Shown: in pieces, positions 53,201-60,867 of the stretch | How the letters are laid out: every line of letters begins with the position of its first letter | Numbering within the stretch: position 1 is the stretch's first letter | Assembly: GCA_002792995.1 (NCBI GenBank) | Contig: PFPJ01000055.1 | Location: 1 to 64,000, forward strand | DNA from: Candidatus Magasanikbacteria bacterium CG_4_10_14_0_2_um_filter_41_10 | GTDB lineage: Bacteria > Patescibacteriota > Patescibacteriia > Magasanikbacterales > UBA922 | Length of the DNA: 64,000 bases | Direction: 5' to 3' | The notes under the pieces: model-generated | The model's input: the letters and a program-made list of their open reading frames with translations, nothing else | What the model was told of the DNA's origin: nothing | Databases searched by the model: none | Translations under genes and position numbers: made by a program

Positions 53201-54114
53201 TGCCACGTGTTGAAGAATTGTTTGAAGCGAGAAAACCAAAACGAAAAGCAGTTCTTTCCGAAGTTGCTGGTACTATTGAAATAGAAGATGCAGACGGAAA
53301 AGTAATTACCAGTCCAACAGGACGAAAAGTATTCGAAGGACGAAAAGGACAAAAAATTATCAAGGTTCACTTCGAAGGCATGGATGAATTGGAAATGAAG
53401 ATCCGGAAATCTGACGATATCAAAGTCGTTGATGGACAAAAAGTAAAGCAAGATGATGTTCTCTACATTAGTGGAAGCACGGGAGAAGAAATCAAAGCCG
53501 AATACGGTGGCGTTATTTCTCTTGGAAGCAAAGTGCTTGGTTTGAAATACCAAGGGAGTCATCGAAAAGAATACATTGTTCAGATTGGATTTAAGTTGTG
53601 GGTCAAGAATGGCGATGTCGTTGAAAAAGGTGACCAGCTTACCGAAGGAAGTGTTGACCTCCAAGAACTTTTTGAGCTCAAAGGGCGAGACGCCGTACAG
53701 AGATACATTCTTTCTGAGATTCAAAGTATTTACGCATCACAAGGACAACGTCTCAACGATAAACATGTAGAGCTCATTGTTCGACAGATGTTCTCTCGAG
53801 TCTATGTAGAAGATTCAGGAGATACTGATCTTCTTCCTGGAGAGACAGTTGAAAAGGCACAATTTCAAGGTGCCAATATGATCGCAGAAAAAAATAAAGG
53901 AAGAGAAGCCTCAGGACGAGAATTGTTCCTCGGTGTGTCAAAAATTTCTTTGTCTACACAGAGCTTCCTCTCTGCAGCATCTTTCCAAGAAACCAGCAAA
54001 GTGCTTATCAATGCCGCTATTACCGGCAAGATGGATCCACTCGAAGGTCTCAAGGAAAACGTCATCATCGGACGACTTATTCCTGCAGGAACGGGATTCA
54101 AAGATCATGAGTAA
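50287..54114 (+). CDS. rpoC: RNA polymerase beta-prime subunit
   Basis: 1275 residues. The N-terminal zinc ribbon [23 protein letters not shown], the catalytic [15 protein letters not shown] holding three Asp for magnesium, the trigger loop region ([18 protein letters not shown]) and a second zinc site ([13 protein letters not shown]) are intact. Ends [14 protein letters not shown]. Cotranscribed with rpoB and closed by a strong terminator. Confidence 0.99.
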   Translation: [1275 protein letters not shown]

Positions 54115-54143
54115 GGAACACGCCAGATAGAAAATGGAATGCA

Positions 54144-54177
54144 AAAACAGTCCCGATTATATCGGGGCTGTTTTTTG
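54144..54177 (+). terminator. Terminator of rpoBC
   Basis: ACAGTCCCGAT-TAT-ATCGGGGCTGT (one mismatch), then T6. Confidence 0.9.
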
Positions 54178-54246
54178 TTTTGAAAAACATTGAATATTCA
54201 TTTCATTTTTGATAGGCTCTCTATGTACTATATAAAAATACTTTGT

Positions 54247-54975
54247 ATGTCAGGACATTCACGATGGAGTAAAATTCAGCACAAAAAAGGGAAGGCTGAC
54301 GCACAGCGGGGAAATTTGTTTACCAAATTGTGTAAGGCCATTACCATGGCAGCAAAAGATGGTGGAGGCGATGCAGAAATGAATTTTTCGCTTCGTCTTG
54401 CGATAGAAAAAGCAAAAGGTGGAAATGTCCCAAAAGACAATATTGAACGTGCCATCAAGCGTGGAACTGGGGAACTAAAAGATGGTGAAGAAATTCAAGA
54501 AGTACTGTACGAAGGATATGGCCCAGGTGGCATTGCCGTACTTGTCGAAACATTGAGCGACAATAAAAATAGAACTGTCTCCGAAGTAAAAAATGCATTT
54601 ACCAAAAATGGTGGTTCTCTCGGGAGTCTTGGAAGTGTGCAGTGGCAGTTTGAACGACAGGGAGTAGTGATTTTGGGTCATGCCCAAGTATCCATATCAA
54701 AAGATGATCTCGAACTTGCCTTGATAGATGCCGGAGCGTCAGACATTCTTGAGTTTGATGAACATCTCGAAGTACGTTGTCCAATGGATAAGTTTCAATC
54801 TGTGGTGGAGGCATTGAAAACATGTGGTGTTGGTGAACCCGAAGATGCTGGACTCAAGTGGGTCGCAAAAGAAGAGGTCGGCGTGGACGATGGCATTGCA
54901 GAAAAAATGGAAAAATTATATGATGCGCTTGATGAGCTCGACGATGTAAACGAAATTTATACAAATGAAAAATAA
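54247..54975 (+). CDS. yebC: YebC/PmpR family protein (TACO1-like)
   Basis: 242 residues from the ATG encoding MSGHSRWSKIQHKKG, the diagnostic start. GGGDAEMNFSLRLAIEKAKGGNVPKDNIERAIKRGTGE and YEGYGPGGIAVLVETLSDNKNRT follow. Recent work links the family to relief of ribosome stalling at proline runs; older work calls it a transcription regulator. The ruvC gene overlaps its last 11 bases, the usual pairing. Confidence 0.96.
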   Translation: MSGHSRWSKIQHKKGKADAQRGNLFTKLCKAITMAAKDGGGDAEMNFSLRLAIEKAKGGNVPKDNIERAIKRGTGELKDGEEIQEVLYEGYGPGGIAVLVETLSDNKNRTVSEVKNAFTKNGGSLGSLGSVQWQFERQGVVILGHAQVSISKDDLELALIDAGASDILEFDEHLEVRCPMDKFQSVVEALKTCGVGEPEDAGLKWVAKEEVGVDDGIAEKMEKLYDALDELDDVNEIYTNEK

Positions 54976-55447
54976 ATCACAACGCATTCTCGGTATCGAC
55001 CCGGGCTATGGTCGCATTGGGTATGGTGTTATTGAAGGTGCACGTGGTGCGTGGGTACATGTGGCACATGGGTGTATCGAAACAAATACCAAAGCAGATT
55101 TTGCAGAGCGACTTGTGGAGCTGAAACAAGATCTCCTTTCAATATTAGAAAAATATCAGCCGGATAAAGCAGGCATCGAACAATTATTTTTTGCAAAAAA
55201 TGTAACAACAGGAATGAAAGTAAGCGAAGCGCGTGGCGTTATTCTTCTTACCTTGCATGAAGCAGGTGTTCAGGTGCAGGAAGTCACGCCACTACAGATG
55301 AAGCAAGCGATCGTTGGGTACGGTCGTGCAGAAAAAGGACAACTTCAGGAAATGATTCGTATTCAATTACTTTTGAAAAAACGCCCTACGCCAGACGATG
55401 CTGCCGATGCGTTGGGTGTTGCGTTGACGGCAGGACTGTTGTTTTAG
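54965..55447 (+). CDS. ruvC: Holliday junction resolvase RuvC
   Basis: 160 residues. The RNase-H fold begins RILGIDPGYGRIGYGVIEG (catalytic Asp), with Glu in AGIEQLFFAKNVTTGMKVSEARG and the final acidic pair in RPTPDDAADALGVAL. It cuts four-way junctions after RuvAB migration. It overlaps yebC; ruvA and ruvB do not follow, replaced by a repeat and a GC-rich unit. Confidence 0.97.
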   Translation: MKNKSQRILGIDPGYGRIGYGVIEGARGAWVHVAHGCIETNTKADFAERLVELKQDLLSILEKYQPDKAGIEQLFFAKNVTTGMKVSEARGVILLTLHEAGVQVQEVTPLQMKQAIVGYGRAEKGQLQEMIRIQLLLKKRPTPDDAADALGVALTAGLLF

Positions 55448-55450
55448 TAG

Positions 55451-55565
55451 GTCATCCCGAGCGAAGTTGAGGGATCTCGTTGATTCATCAGCATACATTC
55501 ATACATCGAGTTCTCTCGACTTCTCATTCGACTCACTTCGTTTGTTCAGAGTCGATTGAGATGAC
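55451..55565. repeat. Palindromic GTCATCCCGAGCGAAG-type repeat
   Basis: Starts GTCATCCCGAGCGAAGTTGA and ends TCGATTGAGATGAC, so GTCATC and GATGAC bound it, with internal partial pairing (CGAGTTCTCTCGACTTC). Elements beginning GTCATCCCGAGCGAAG are familiar interspersed repeats in many bacteria; a single copy is present in this window. Confidence 0.65.
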
Positions 55566-55575
55566 GGTTTTTGAC

Positions 55576-55597
55576 ACAAGTATAACTTGTTTTTTTT
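55576..55597 (+). terminator. Terminator after ruvC and the repeat
   Basis: ACAAG-TATAA-CTTGT and T8. A TATGAT at 55605-55610 may be the -10 box for the following unit. Confidence 0.7.
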
Positions 55598-55647
55598 GGT
55601 TTGCTATGATACATACCATGTATCCCATTCATGCCTAGGAGGGCAAC

Positions 55648-56346
55648 ATGAACACGACGGCAACGAGTGCTACTGTCCAGAAGGACGATCTTCAGCTGCT
55701 TCGGGCAGCGTTTCATATCGCCTTCCACATCATCGCCATCAGCCTTGTTGCTTCACGCGAGGTGTCTGATGAGGTAATTGATCAGGTTTTGGATATCGCG
55801 TGGAAGGCTGTGGTTGTGGCAGAAATCTTCATGATTTCTGGGTACCGGATGTCGCAGAAGTGTGACAACTGGTATACGAAGGCGTTTGCCTGGTTCCACA
55901 AGTACATTGCAAGGTACCTCATACGACCAAAAGAGTATGGAAAACCTACCGCTATGACTACGTATGTCCTCGGACTCGTAGTAATTCGCCTGGGGCTTGC
56001 TGTCCCGGTGATCGAGTGCCTGTACATAATGGCGATCCTGTCATGGGGAGATCCTTTTGCAAGGATTGGGGGGATCAAGATCAAGGGGCCTTATCTGCCC
56101 TTCAGGAAGAAGGCCAAGAAGACCTGGGCTGGATTCTTGACATTCTTCTTTGTGTCGACGGTGGTGGTTGTGATTCAGGATGTCGTTCTGATAGATGTTG
56201 GAATGCTGACTCTGACTACGGTGCCTGCCATTGCCCAAATCGTCGCGGTCTTTGCCGGTGCGTTCGCCGAGGCGTACGCCCCATTCGCTGATAATTTCTT
56301 CATCACGCTGGTGGCATACGGAGGGTATGCCGTCGTCATGGGGTGA
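55648..56346 (+). CDS. Polyprenol/diacylglycerol kinase-like membrane protein (DGK1/SEC59/VTE5 type)
   Basis: 232 residues from an ATG with AGGAGGG as SD. About six membrane helices. Mid-chain WGDPFARIGGIKIKG, then KKAKKTWAGFLTFFF, and later AGAFAEAYAPFADNFFI, match the GDxxA...G, KT.xG and AExx...DN pattern of CTP-dependent lipid kinases and CDP-diglyceride synthetases. It would phosphorylate a lipid alcohol such as undecaprenol or diacylglycerol. Foreign-looking composition and SD. Assignment by pattern only. Confidence 0.6.
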   Translation: MNTTATSATVQKDDLQLLRAAFHIAFHIIAISLVASREVSDEVIDQVLDIAWKAVVVAEIFMISGYRMSQKCDNWYTKAFAWFHKYIARYLIRPKEYGKPTAMTTYVLGLVVIRLGLAVPVIECLYIMAILSWGDPFARIGGIKIKGPYLPFRKKAKKTWAGFLTFFFVSTVVVVIQDVVLIDVGMLTLTTVPAIAQIVAVFAGAFAEAYAPFADNFFITLVAYGGYAVVMG

Positions 56347-56416
56347 AGAGATTCAAGGAGAAACACGCCGCCCCGCACGGCGTAAAACGCGGGACGAGCG
56401 CCAAGGCGAGCAGGCC

Positions 56417-56605
56417 ATGCGGAGCATGGAGCCTGCGGTGAGGCAACGCCTGAAGCGTGAGATGGGGGAGATCTATGATTGCCCCCTGAACTGTCGTTGT
56501 AAGAACCCGCTCTGGGACTGCACAAGGCAGCCGAAGCCGTCGTTCTACGACGACTACGAGTTCGAGGACTTCGAGTTGGAGTTCCTCGACGGCCTCAACG
56601 GTTAA
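56417..56605 (+). CDS. Small acidic GC-rich protein, 62 residues
   Basis: Starts MRSMEPAVRQRLKREMGEIY, then a Cys cluster (CPLNCRCKNPLWDC) that could bind zinc, and an acidic aromatic tail (YDDYEFEDFELEFLDGLNG). AAGGCGAG upstream is a weak SD; the second ATG at 56426 is an alternative. It follows the lipid kinase-like gene by 70 bases, with a small ACGCCG/CGGCGT stem between, and the pair share AAGGAGAAAC directly after each stop. No family recognised. Confidence 0.5.
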   Translation: MRSMEPAVRQRLKREMGEIYDCPLNCRCKNPLWDCTRQPKPSFYDDYEFEDFELEFLDGLNG

Positions 56606-56610
56606 GGAGA

Positions 56611-56650
56611 AACGCCGCCCCTCTGGAAGAAGGGCGGCGTTCGTGTTTTT
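56611..56650 (+). terminator. Terminator of the 55648-56605 unit
   Basis: AACGCCGCCC, 11-base loop, GGGCGGCGTT, then CGTGTTTTT. Confidence 0.85.
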
Positions 56651-56682
56651 GGCTACTATTAGCCAAACTATGTTCTCTCCCA

Positions 56683-56711
56683 TTGACAAGAAGGCAGAAA
56701 TATGCTATAGT
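56683..56711 (+). promoter_or_regulatory. rpsO promoter
   Basis: TTGACA, 17 bases, TATAGT. Confidence 0.88.
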
Positions 56712-56732
56712 AATCTTGTTTTTAATATACAT

Positions 56733-56797
56733 CTTGGCATAGCCAAGCTGGACCCTCTTCGGACATGCCCCAGAGCGGCCTAGTAACCATAATGCAT
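56733..56797 (+). promoter_or_regulatory. Structured rpsO leader
   Basis: CTTGGC-ATA-GCCAAG is followed by a CTGG...CCAG stem and no SD before the ATG. S15 autoregulates through mRNA structures in several bacteria, so this may be such a site; no specific known form was matched. Confidence 0.4.
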
Positions 56798-56799
56798 GT

Positions 56800-57150
56800 A
56801 TGCTCACAAAGCGAAAAAAGCAGAACGTGATCAAGAAGTATCAAACCCACGAAGGTGATACGGGATCAAGTCAAGTGCAAATTGCTATCTTGACGACAGA
56901 GATCGATGAATTAGTAGGTCATTTGAAAAAACATCATAAGGATCATTCTTCACGACGAGGACTCCTTCGAAAGGTAGGAGAACGACGACGACTCCTCCGT
57001 TATTTGAAAAAGGAAGACGTAAAAGGATACGAAGCATTGGTCATTGATTTGAAACTCAAGCAAGCCAAGAAACTTGGCAAACCAATAAAGGAAGAAGACG
57101 TGTTAGAAGATTTAGAAGACGAGAATGTCACAGAAACATCAACAAAATAA
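56800..57150 (+). CDS. rpsO: Small ribosomal subunit protein uS15
   Basis: 116 residues; the S15 core (about 1-89) has THEGDTGSSQVQIAILTTEI, HKKDH-like KHHKDHSSRRGLL and RRRLLRYLKKED. A Lys/Glu-rich extension of about 27 residues follows. S15 nucleates the 30S platform. The NYN gene starts 26 bases before its stop in another frame. Confidence 0.96.
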   Translation: MLTKRKKQNVIKKYQTHEGDTGSSQVQIAILTTEIDELVGHLKKHHKDHSSRRGLLRKVGERRRLLRYLKKEDVKGYEALVIDLKLKQAKKLGKPIKEEDVLEDLEDENVTETSTK

Positions 57151-57706
57151 GAATCCTTTGAAACACCCCGAGCAACGTGTCGGGGTGTTTATTGATGTCC
57201 AAAATATGTATTATTCTGCCAAAAATTTGTTTGGCAAGAAAGTCAATTTTGGGAACATCGTCCAAGAAGCTGTCGCAGGCAGAAAGCTTATTCGTGCGAT
57301 TGCGTATGTGGTGAGAACGGAAAGTCAAGATGAACAACCATTTTTTGAAGCACTGTACAATCTTGGGATCGAAACGCGAGAAAAAGATTTACAAATCTTT
57401 AGTTCTGGAAATAAAAAAGCAGATTGGGATGTTGGGCTTACTGTGGATGCGATTCGACTTGCTCCAAGCCTCGACGCTGTCGTGATTGTCTCGGGTGATG
57501 GTGATTATGTCCCTTTGGTGGAATATTTGCAAAAAAGTTCAGGCAAACAAGTAGAGGTGGTTGCGTTTGGAGAAACGACCTCAGGGTGGCTTATCGAAAG
57601 TGCAGATGATTTTGTTGATTTGTCATTGGATCAAGCGAAGTTTACGATCCCAGATCGTACGGCAGCAAAACGACGACTCAATGGAGAAATAAAAAATTTA
57701 AAATAA
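57125..57706 (+). CDS. NYN domain (LabA/DUF88-like) protein, putative ribonuclease
   Basis: 193 residues. The PIN-like NYN fold is seen in RVGVFIDVQNMYYSAKNLFG (first Asp), KKADWDVGLTVDAIR and AVVIVSGDGDYVPLVEYLQ, giving the conserved acidic quartet. These are thought to be metal-dependent RNases. Translation is probably coupled to rpsO through the 26-base overlap, and pnp follows, so the cluster links S15 with RNA decay. Confidence 0.88.
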   Translation: MSQKHQQNKNPLKHPEQRVGVFIDVQNMYYSAKNLFGKKVNFGNIVQEAVAGRKLIRAIAYVVRTESQDEQPFFEALYNLGIETREKDLQIFSSGNKKADWDVGLTVDAIRLAPSLDAVVIVSGDGDYVPLVEYLQKSSGKQVEVVAFGETTSGWLIESADDFVDLSLDQAKFTIPDRTAAKRRLNGEIKNLK

Positions 57707-57707
57707 T

Positions 57708-57773
57708 TCAATTCATCTAATAAAATTTCCAATAAGGGAAAAGAACTATTTGGCATTTTACTAGGTGAATTGA
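57708..57773. repeat. Inverted-repeat element upstream of pnp
   Basis: Arms 57708-57726 and 57755-57773 match at 17 of 19 positions around a 28-base centre. It begins two bases after the NYN stop. It could be a miniature palindromic element or the fold of the pnp leader, where RNase cleavage often controls PNPase. The stretch 57774-57897 holds no gene. Confidence 0.6.
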
Positions 57774-57897
57774 GAATTAAAAATTTGTTAATTAAAACAT
57801 GTTGATCTTGAGAAATCTAGGTCCGAGACCTGTGTATCACAAAGGTACGCGGTAACGATCTATCTTTTCCAGATCAGCACCTAAATCAAGCTGATCT

Positions 57898-60114
57898 ATG
57901 CTCGATGTAAAACAATGGTCTACCGAGTGGGGTGGACGCACGCTGACGATTGAAGTTGGCAAACTTGCACTCCAAGCGAATGCAAGCTGTACTGTCCGAT
58001 ATGGCGACACGATGATATTGGCTACGGCCATCATGTCGAGTCGAAAAAGCGACATGGATTTTTTTCCGCTCTCTGTAGAGTTTCAAGAGAAACTTTCTGC
58101 AGCAGGAAAAATCAAAGGATCTCGTTTTATGAAACGTGAAGGTCGCCCAAGTGATTGGGTTGTTTTGACTGGACGTGTGATTGATCGATCGATTCGACCA
58201 CTTTTTGATGATACGATGCGAAATGAGATTCAGGTGATTTTGACACCTCTTTCTATTGATGGCACTGCAGAAACACAAGCGGTGAGTTTGATTGCTGCAT
58301 CTACAGCACTCTCCATGTCAAATATTCCTTGGAATGGCCCTATTGGTGGTGCCGTGATTGGAAGAAAAGATGGAAATTTGATTCTCAATCCAACTGATGA
58401 AATGCTCAAAGAAGGAGATCTCGACCTTGTTGTCGCAGGATCACCAGAAAAACTGGTGATGGTAGAAGCTGGGTCAACAGAAATTGTTGATACCGAATTT
58501 GTCGATGCAATGAAATGGGGATGTGCAGAATTGCAACCAGTAATTGACCTGATAAAAAAGGTACAATCAGAAATCGGACAAGAAAAAGTATATCCATCTG
58601 CAGATGCAGACGAAGCAACGGATGTTGCAGATGCAAAAAAGAAAGCAGAAGCATTCCTCGCATCGGTTGCTGATACCATGATCTTTGATTCTGTAAAAAC
58701 AGGACGAAAAGAACGAGTCGCAATGGTAAGTGCTATCGAAGAAGCAACCAGTGCACACCTGCTCGAACAAGGGGTAGAAGAAGATATCGTAAAACTTGCA
58801 TTGAAAAAAGTAAGTTATCTTGTTGGAGCTGAAATTACCAAACGAATTTTAGAAAAAGACCAACGACTTGATGGACGAACACTTACTGAAGTTCGCCCAC
58901 TCAATATCGAAGTAGATCTCATTCCTCGTGTTCATGGCTCTGCTATGTTTATGCGCGGTGATACACAAGTCCTGACGACAGTCACCCTTGGGGCTCCTGG
59001 AGATATTCAGCTACTCGACGATATGATGGAAGACGGTCTGAAACGATACATGCACCATTATTCTGATGCGCCATTTACGTATGGTGAAACAGGATGGATG
59101 CGTGGACCAAGTCGACGAGCTATCGGGCACGGTGCACTCGCAGAGCGCGCTGTTGAACCAATGCTTCCACTCGAAGCATCTTTTCCATACGCTATTCGTA
59201 CGACCAGTGAAGTGCTCGGATCCAATGGATCGAGTTCTATGGCATCGACGTGTGCATCGACACTGTCACTCATGGCAGCGGGTGTTCCACTCATCAAACC
59301 TGTTGCAGGTATTGCGATGGGGCTTGCGTCTGACCTCGAAGGAACAGGCAAATGGAAAGTATTGACTGACCTCCAAGATGTAGAAGATGGCAAAGGTGGT
59401 ATGGACTTCAAGATCGCAGGAACCGTAGACGGTATTACTGCTGTTCAGATGGATACGAAAACACAAGGATTGACATGGGATATTGTGGAACAAGCATTTG
59501 CTCAGTCTGTTGTTGCTCGCCGAGATATTTTGGCACAAATGAAGGCTGTGATCGCAGAACCACGAGCAGAACTTTCTGAATATGCACCACGTATTGTCAC
59601 CATTCAAATTGATCCAGAAAAAATTGGAGATATTATTGGACCTGGTGGAAAGACAATCAAGAAGCTTACGGCAGATACCGGAGTCACAATCGACATCGAA
59701 CAAGATGGTCGTGTGCTTCTTACGTCAAACGACGCTGATGCTATGGCAGAAGCAGTGCGCCAGATTGAGATGATTACAAAGACGGTCGAAGCTGGAGAAA
59801 TCTATGATGGAGAAGTCGTTCGTATTGAAGACTTCGGAGCTTTCGTATCACTTACCCCAAATAAAGACGGTCTGGTTCACGTGAGTGAAATCTCATGGGA
59901 GCGCACTGATAAACCAAGCGATGTTCTCAAACTTGGGCAGAAAGTAAAAGTAAAAGTAAAAGAAATTGATAATCTTGGTCGTGTGAATCTGACCATGAAG
60001 GAACTCACCGAAAAGCCAGAAGGTTACGTCCCTCCACCACCGCGACCACCACGGACTGGTGGCGACCGCAACGGTGGATCTCGTGGACCACGAAAATCAT
60101 TTGGAGGACGGTAG
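57898..60114 (+). CDS. pnp: Polyribonucleotide nucleotidyltransferase (PNPase)
   Basis: 738 residues. Two RNase PH domains (first about 1-215; second about 315-550 with FMRGDTQVLTTVTLG and the catalytic-site region TSEVLGSNGSSSMASTC), a KH domain (IDPEKIGDIIGPGGKTIKKL) and an S1 domain (VVRIEDFGAFVSL). A basic, Gly-rich tail ends GSRGPRKSFGGR. PNPase degrades RNA 3' to 5' using phosphate. Monocistronic or cotranscribed with rpsO and the NYN gene. Confidence 0.98.
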   Translation: MLDVKQWSTEWGGRTLTIEVGKLALQANASCTVRYGDTMILATAIMSSRKSDMDFFPLSVEFQEKLSAAGKIKGSRFMKREGRPSDWVVLTGRVIDRSIRPLFDDTMRNEIQVILTPLSIDGTAETQAVSLIAASTALSMSNIPWNGPIGGAVIGRKDGNLILNPTDEMLKEGDLDLVVAGSPEKLVMVEAGSTEIVDTEFVDAMKWGCAELQPVIDLIKKVQSEIGQEKVYPSADADEATDVADAKKKAEAFLASVADTMIFDSVKTGRKERVAMVSAIEEATSAHLLEQGVEEDIVKLALKKVSYLVGAEITKRILEKDQRLDGRTLTEVRPLNIEVDLIPRVHGSAMFMRGDTQVLTTVTLGAPGDIQLLDDMMEDGLKRYMHHYSDAPFTYGETGWMRGPSRRAIGHGALAERAVEPMLPLEASFPYAIRTTSEVLGSNGSSSMASTCASTLSLMAAGVPLIKPVAGIAMGLASDLEGTGKWKVLTDLQDVEDGKGGMDFKIAGTVDGITAVQMDTKTQGLTWDIVEQAFAQSVVARRDILAQMKAVIAEPRAELSEYAPRIVTIQIDPEKIGDIIGPGGKTIKKLTADTGVTIDIEQDGRVLLTSNDADAMAEAVRQIEMITKTVEAGEIYDGEVVRIEDFGAFVSLTPNKDGLVHVSEISWERTDKPSDVLKLGQKVKVKVKEIDNLGRVNLTMKELTEKPEGYVPPPPRPPRTGGDRNGGSRGPRKSFGGR

Positions 60115-60137
60115 CATTATAGACAATAATTATATAT

Positions 60138-60166
60138 AAGAAAGTTCTCCTTAGGAGAGCTTTCTT
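60138..60166 (+). terminator. Terminator of pnp
   Basis: AAGAAAG-T-TCTCC-TTA-GGAGA-G-CTTTCTT, then ATTTG. Confidence 0.85.
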
Positions 60167-60223
60167 ATTTGACGAATAATAACTTCGGAAGTAGTATGAT
60201 ATTAGAAATTGAGAATGAGTAGT

Positions 60224-60826
60224 ATGTTCTCAGGTATTATACAATCAATTGCACCCATTTCGTCTCTCAAAAAAAATGAGCATGGTGCAACACTCGCACT
60301 TCATTTCAACGAAGCGTTGCTTCGTGATCTCAACATTGGTGCGAGTGTGTCTGTAGCAGGAGTGTGTCTGACGGTGATAAACATTGAAAATAATACTGTA
60401 TCATTTGACCTTACCGAAGAAACACTCACTGTAACTACACTTGCAAATTTGAAAGAATTAGACGTTCTAAACATAGAACGATCAATAAAAGTCGGAGATG
60501 AAATCGGTGGACATCTTCTCTCCGGTCATGCACATAGCATTGCAACTCTTCTTGAAAAGAATGATAATGGTATATTGAAATTTCAACTGCCGGAAGAACT
60601 CAAAAAATTTGTGATAGAAAAGGGATTCATCGCACTCAATGGAGCAAGTCTTACTGTCATTGATTATGATATTGCATCTGGAACGTTTTCAGTCGCATTT
60701 ATTCCTGAGACACTTCGGGCGACAACGTTTGGAACCTTGCATGTTGGAGATTACGTGAATGTGGAGGTAGATCAGCAGACACGAGCAGTCGTCGAGACCG
60801 TAGAACGAGTTTTGGCCCAGAGATAA
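60224..60826 (+). CDS. ribE: Riboflavin synthase alpha chain
   Basis: 200 residues from the ATG encoding MFSGIIQSIAPI; two earlier in-frame ATGs are less typical. The two lumazine-binding repeats show GASVSVAGVCLTV and GFIALNGASLTV, and GDEIGGHLLSGHAHS is conserved. It converts 6,7-dimethyl-8-ribityllumazine to riboflavin and the pyrimidine precursor. No other rib gene is nearby, which is unusual for a cell expected to lack most vitamin synthesis. Confidence 0.94.
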   Translation: MFSGIIQSIAPISSLKKNEHGATLALHFNEALLRDLNIGASVSVAGVCLTVINIENNTVSFDLTEETLTVTTLANLKELDVLNIERSIKVGDEIGGHLLSGHAHSIATLLEKNDNGILKFQLPEELKKFVIEKGFIALNGASLTVIDYDIASGTFSVAFIPETLRATTFGTLHVGDYVNVEVDQQTRAVVETVERVLAQR

Positions 60827-60867
60827 GCCTTGATTTTTCTTGCAATGTGTGGTTTACTGTGCCCCAT

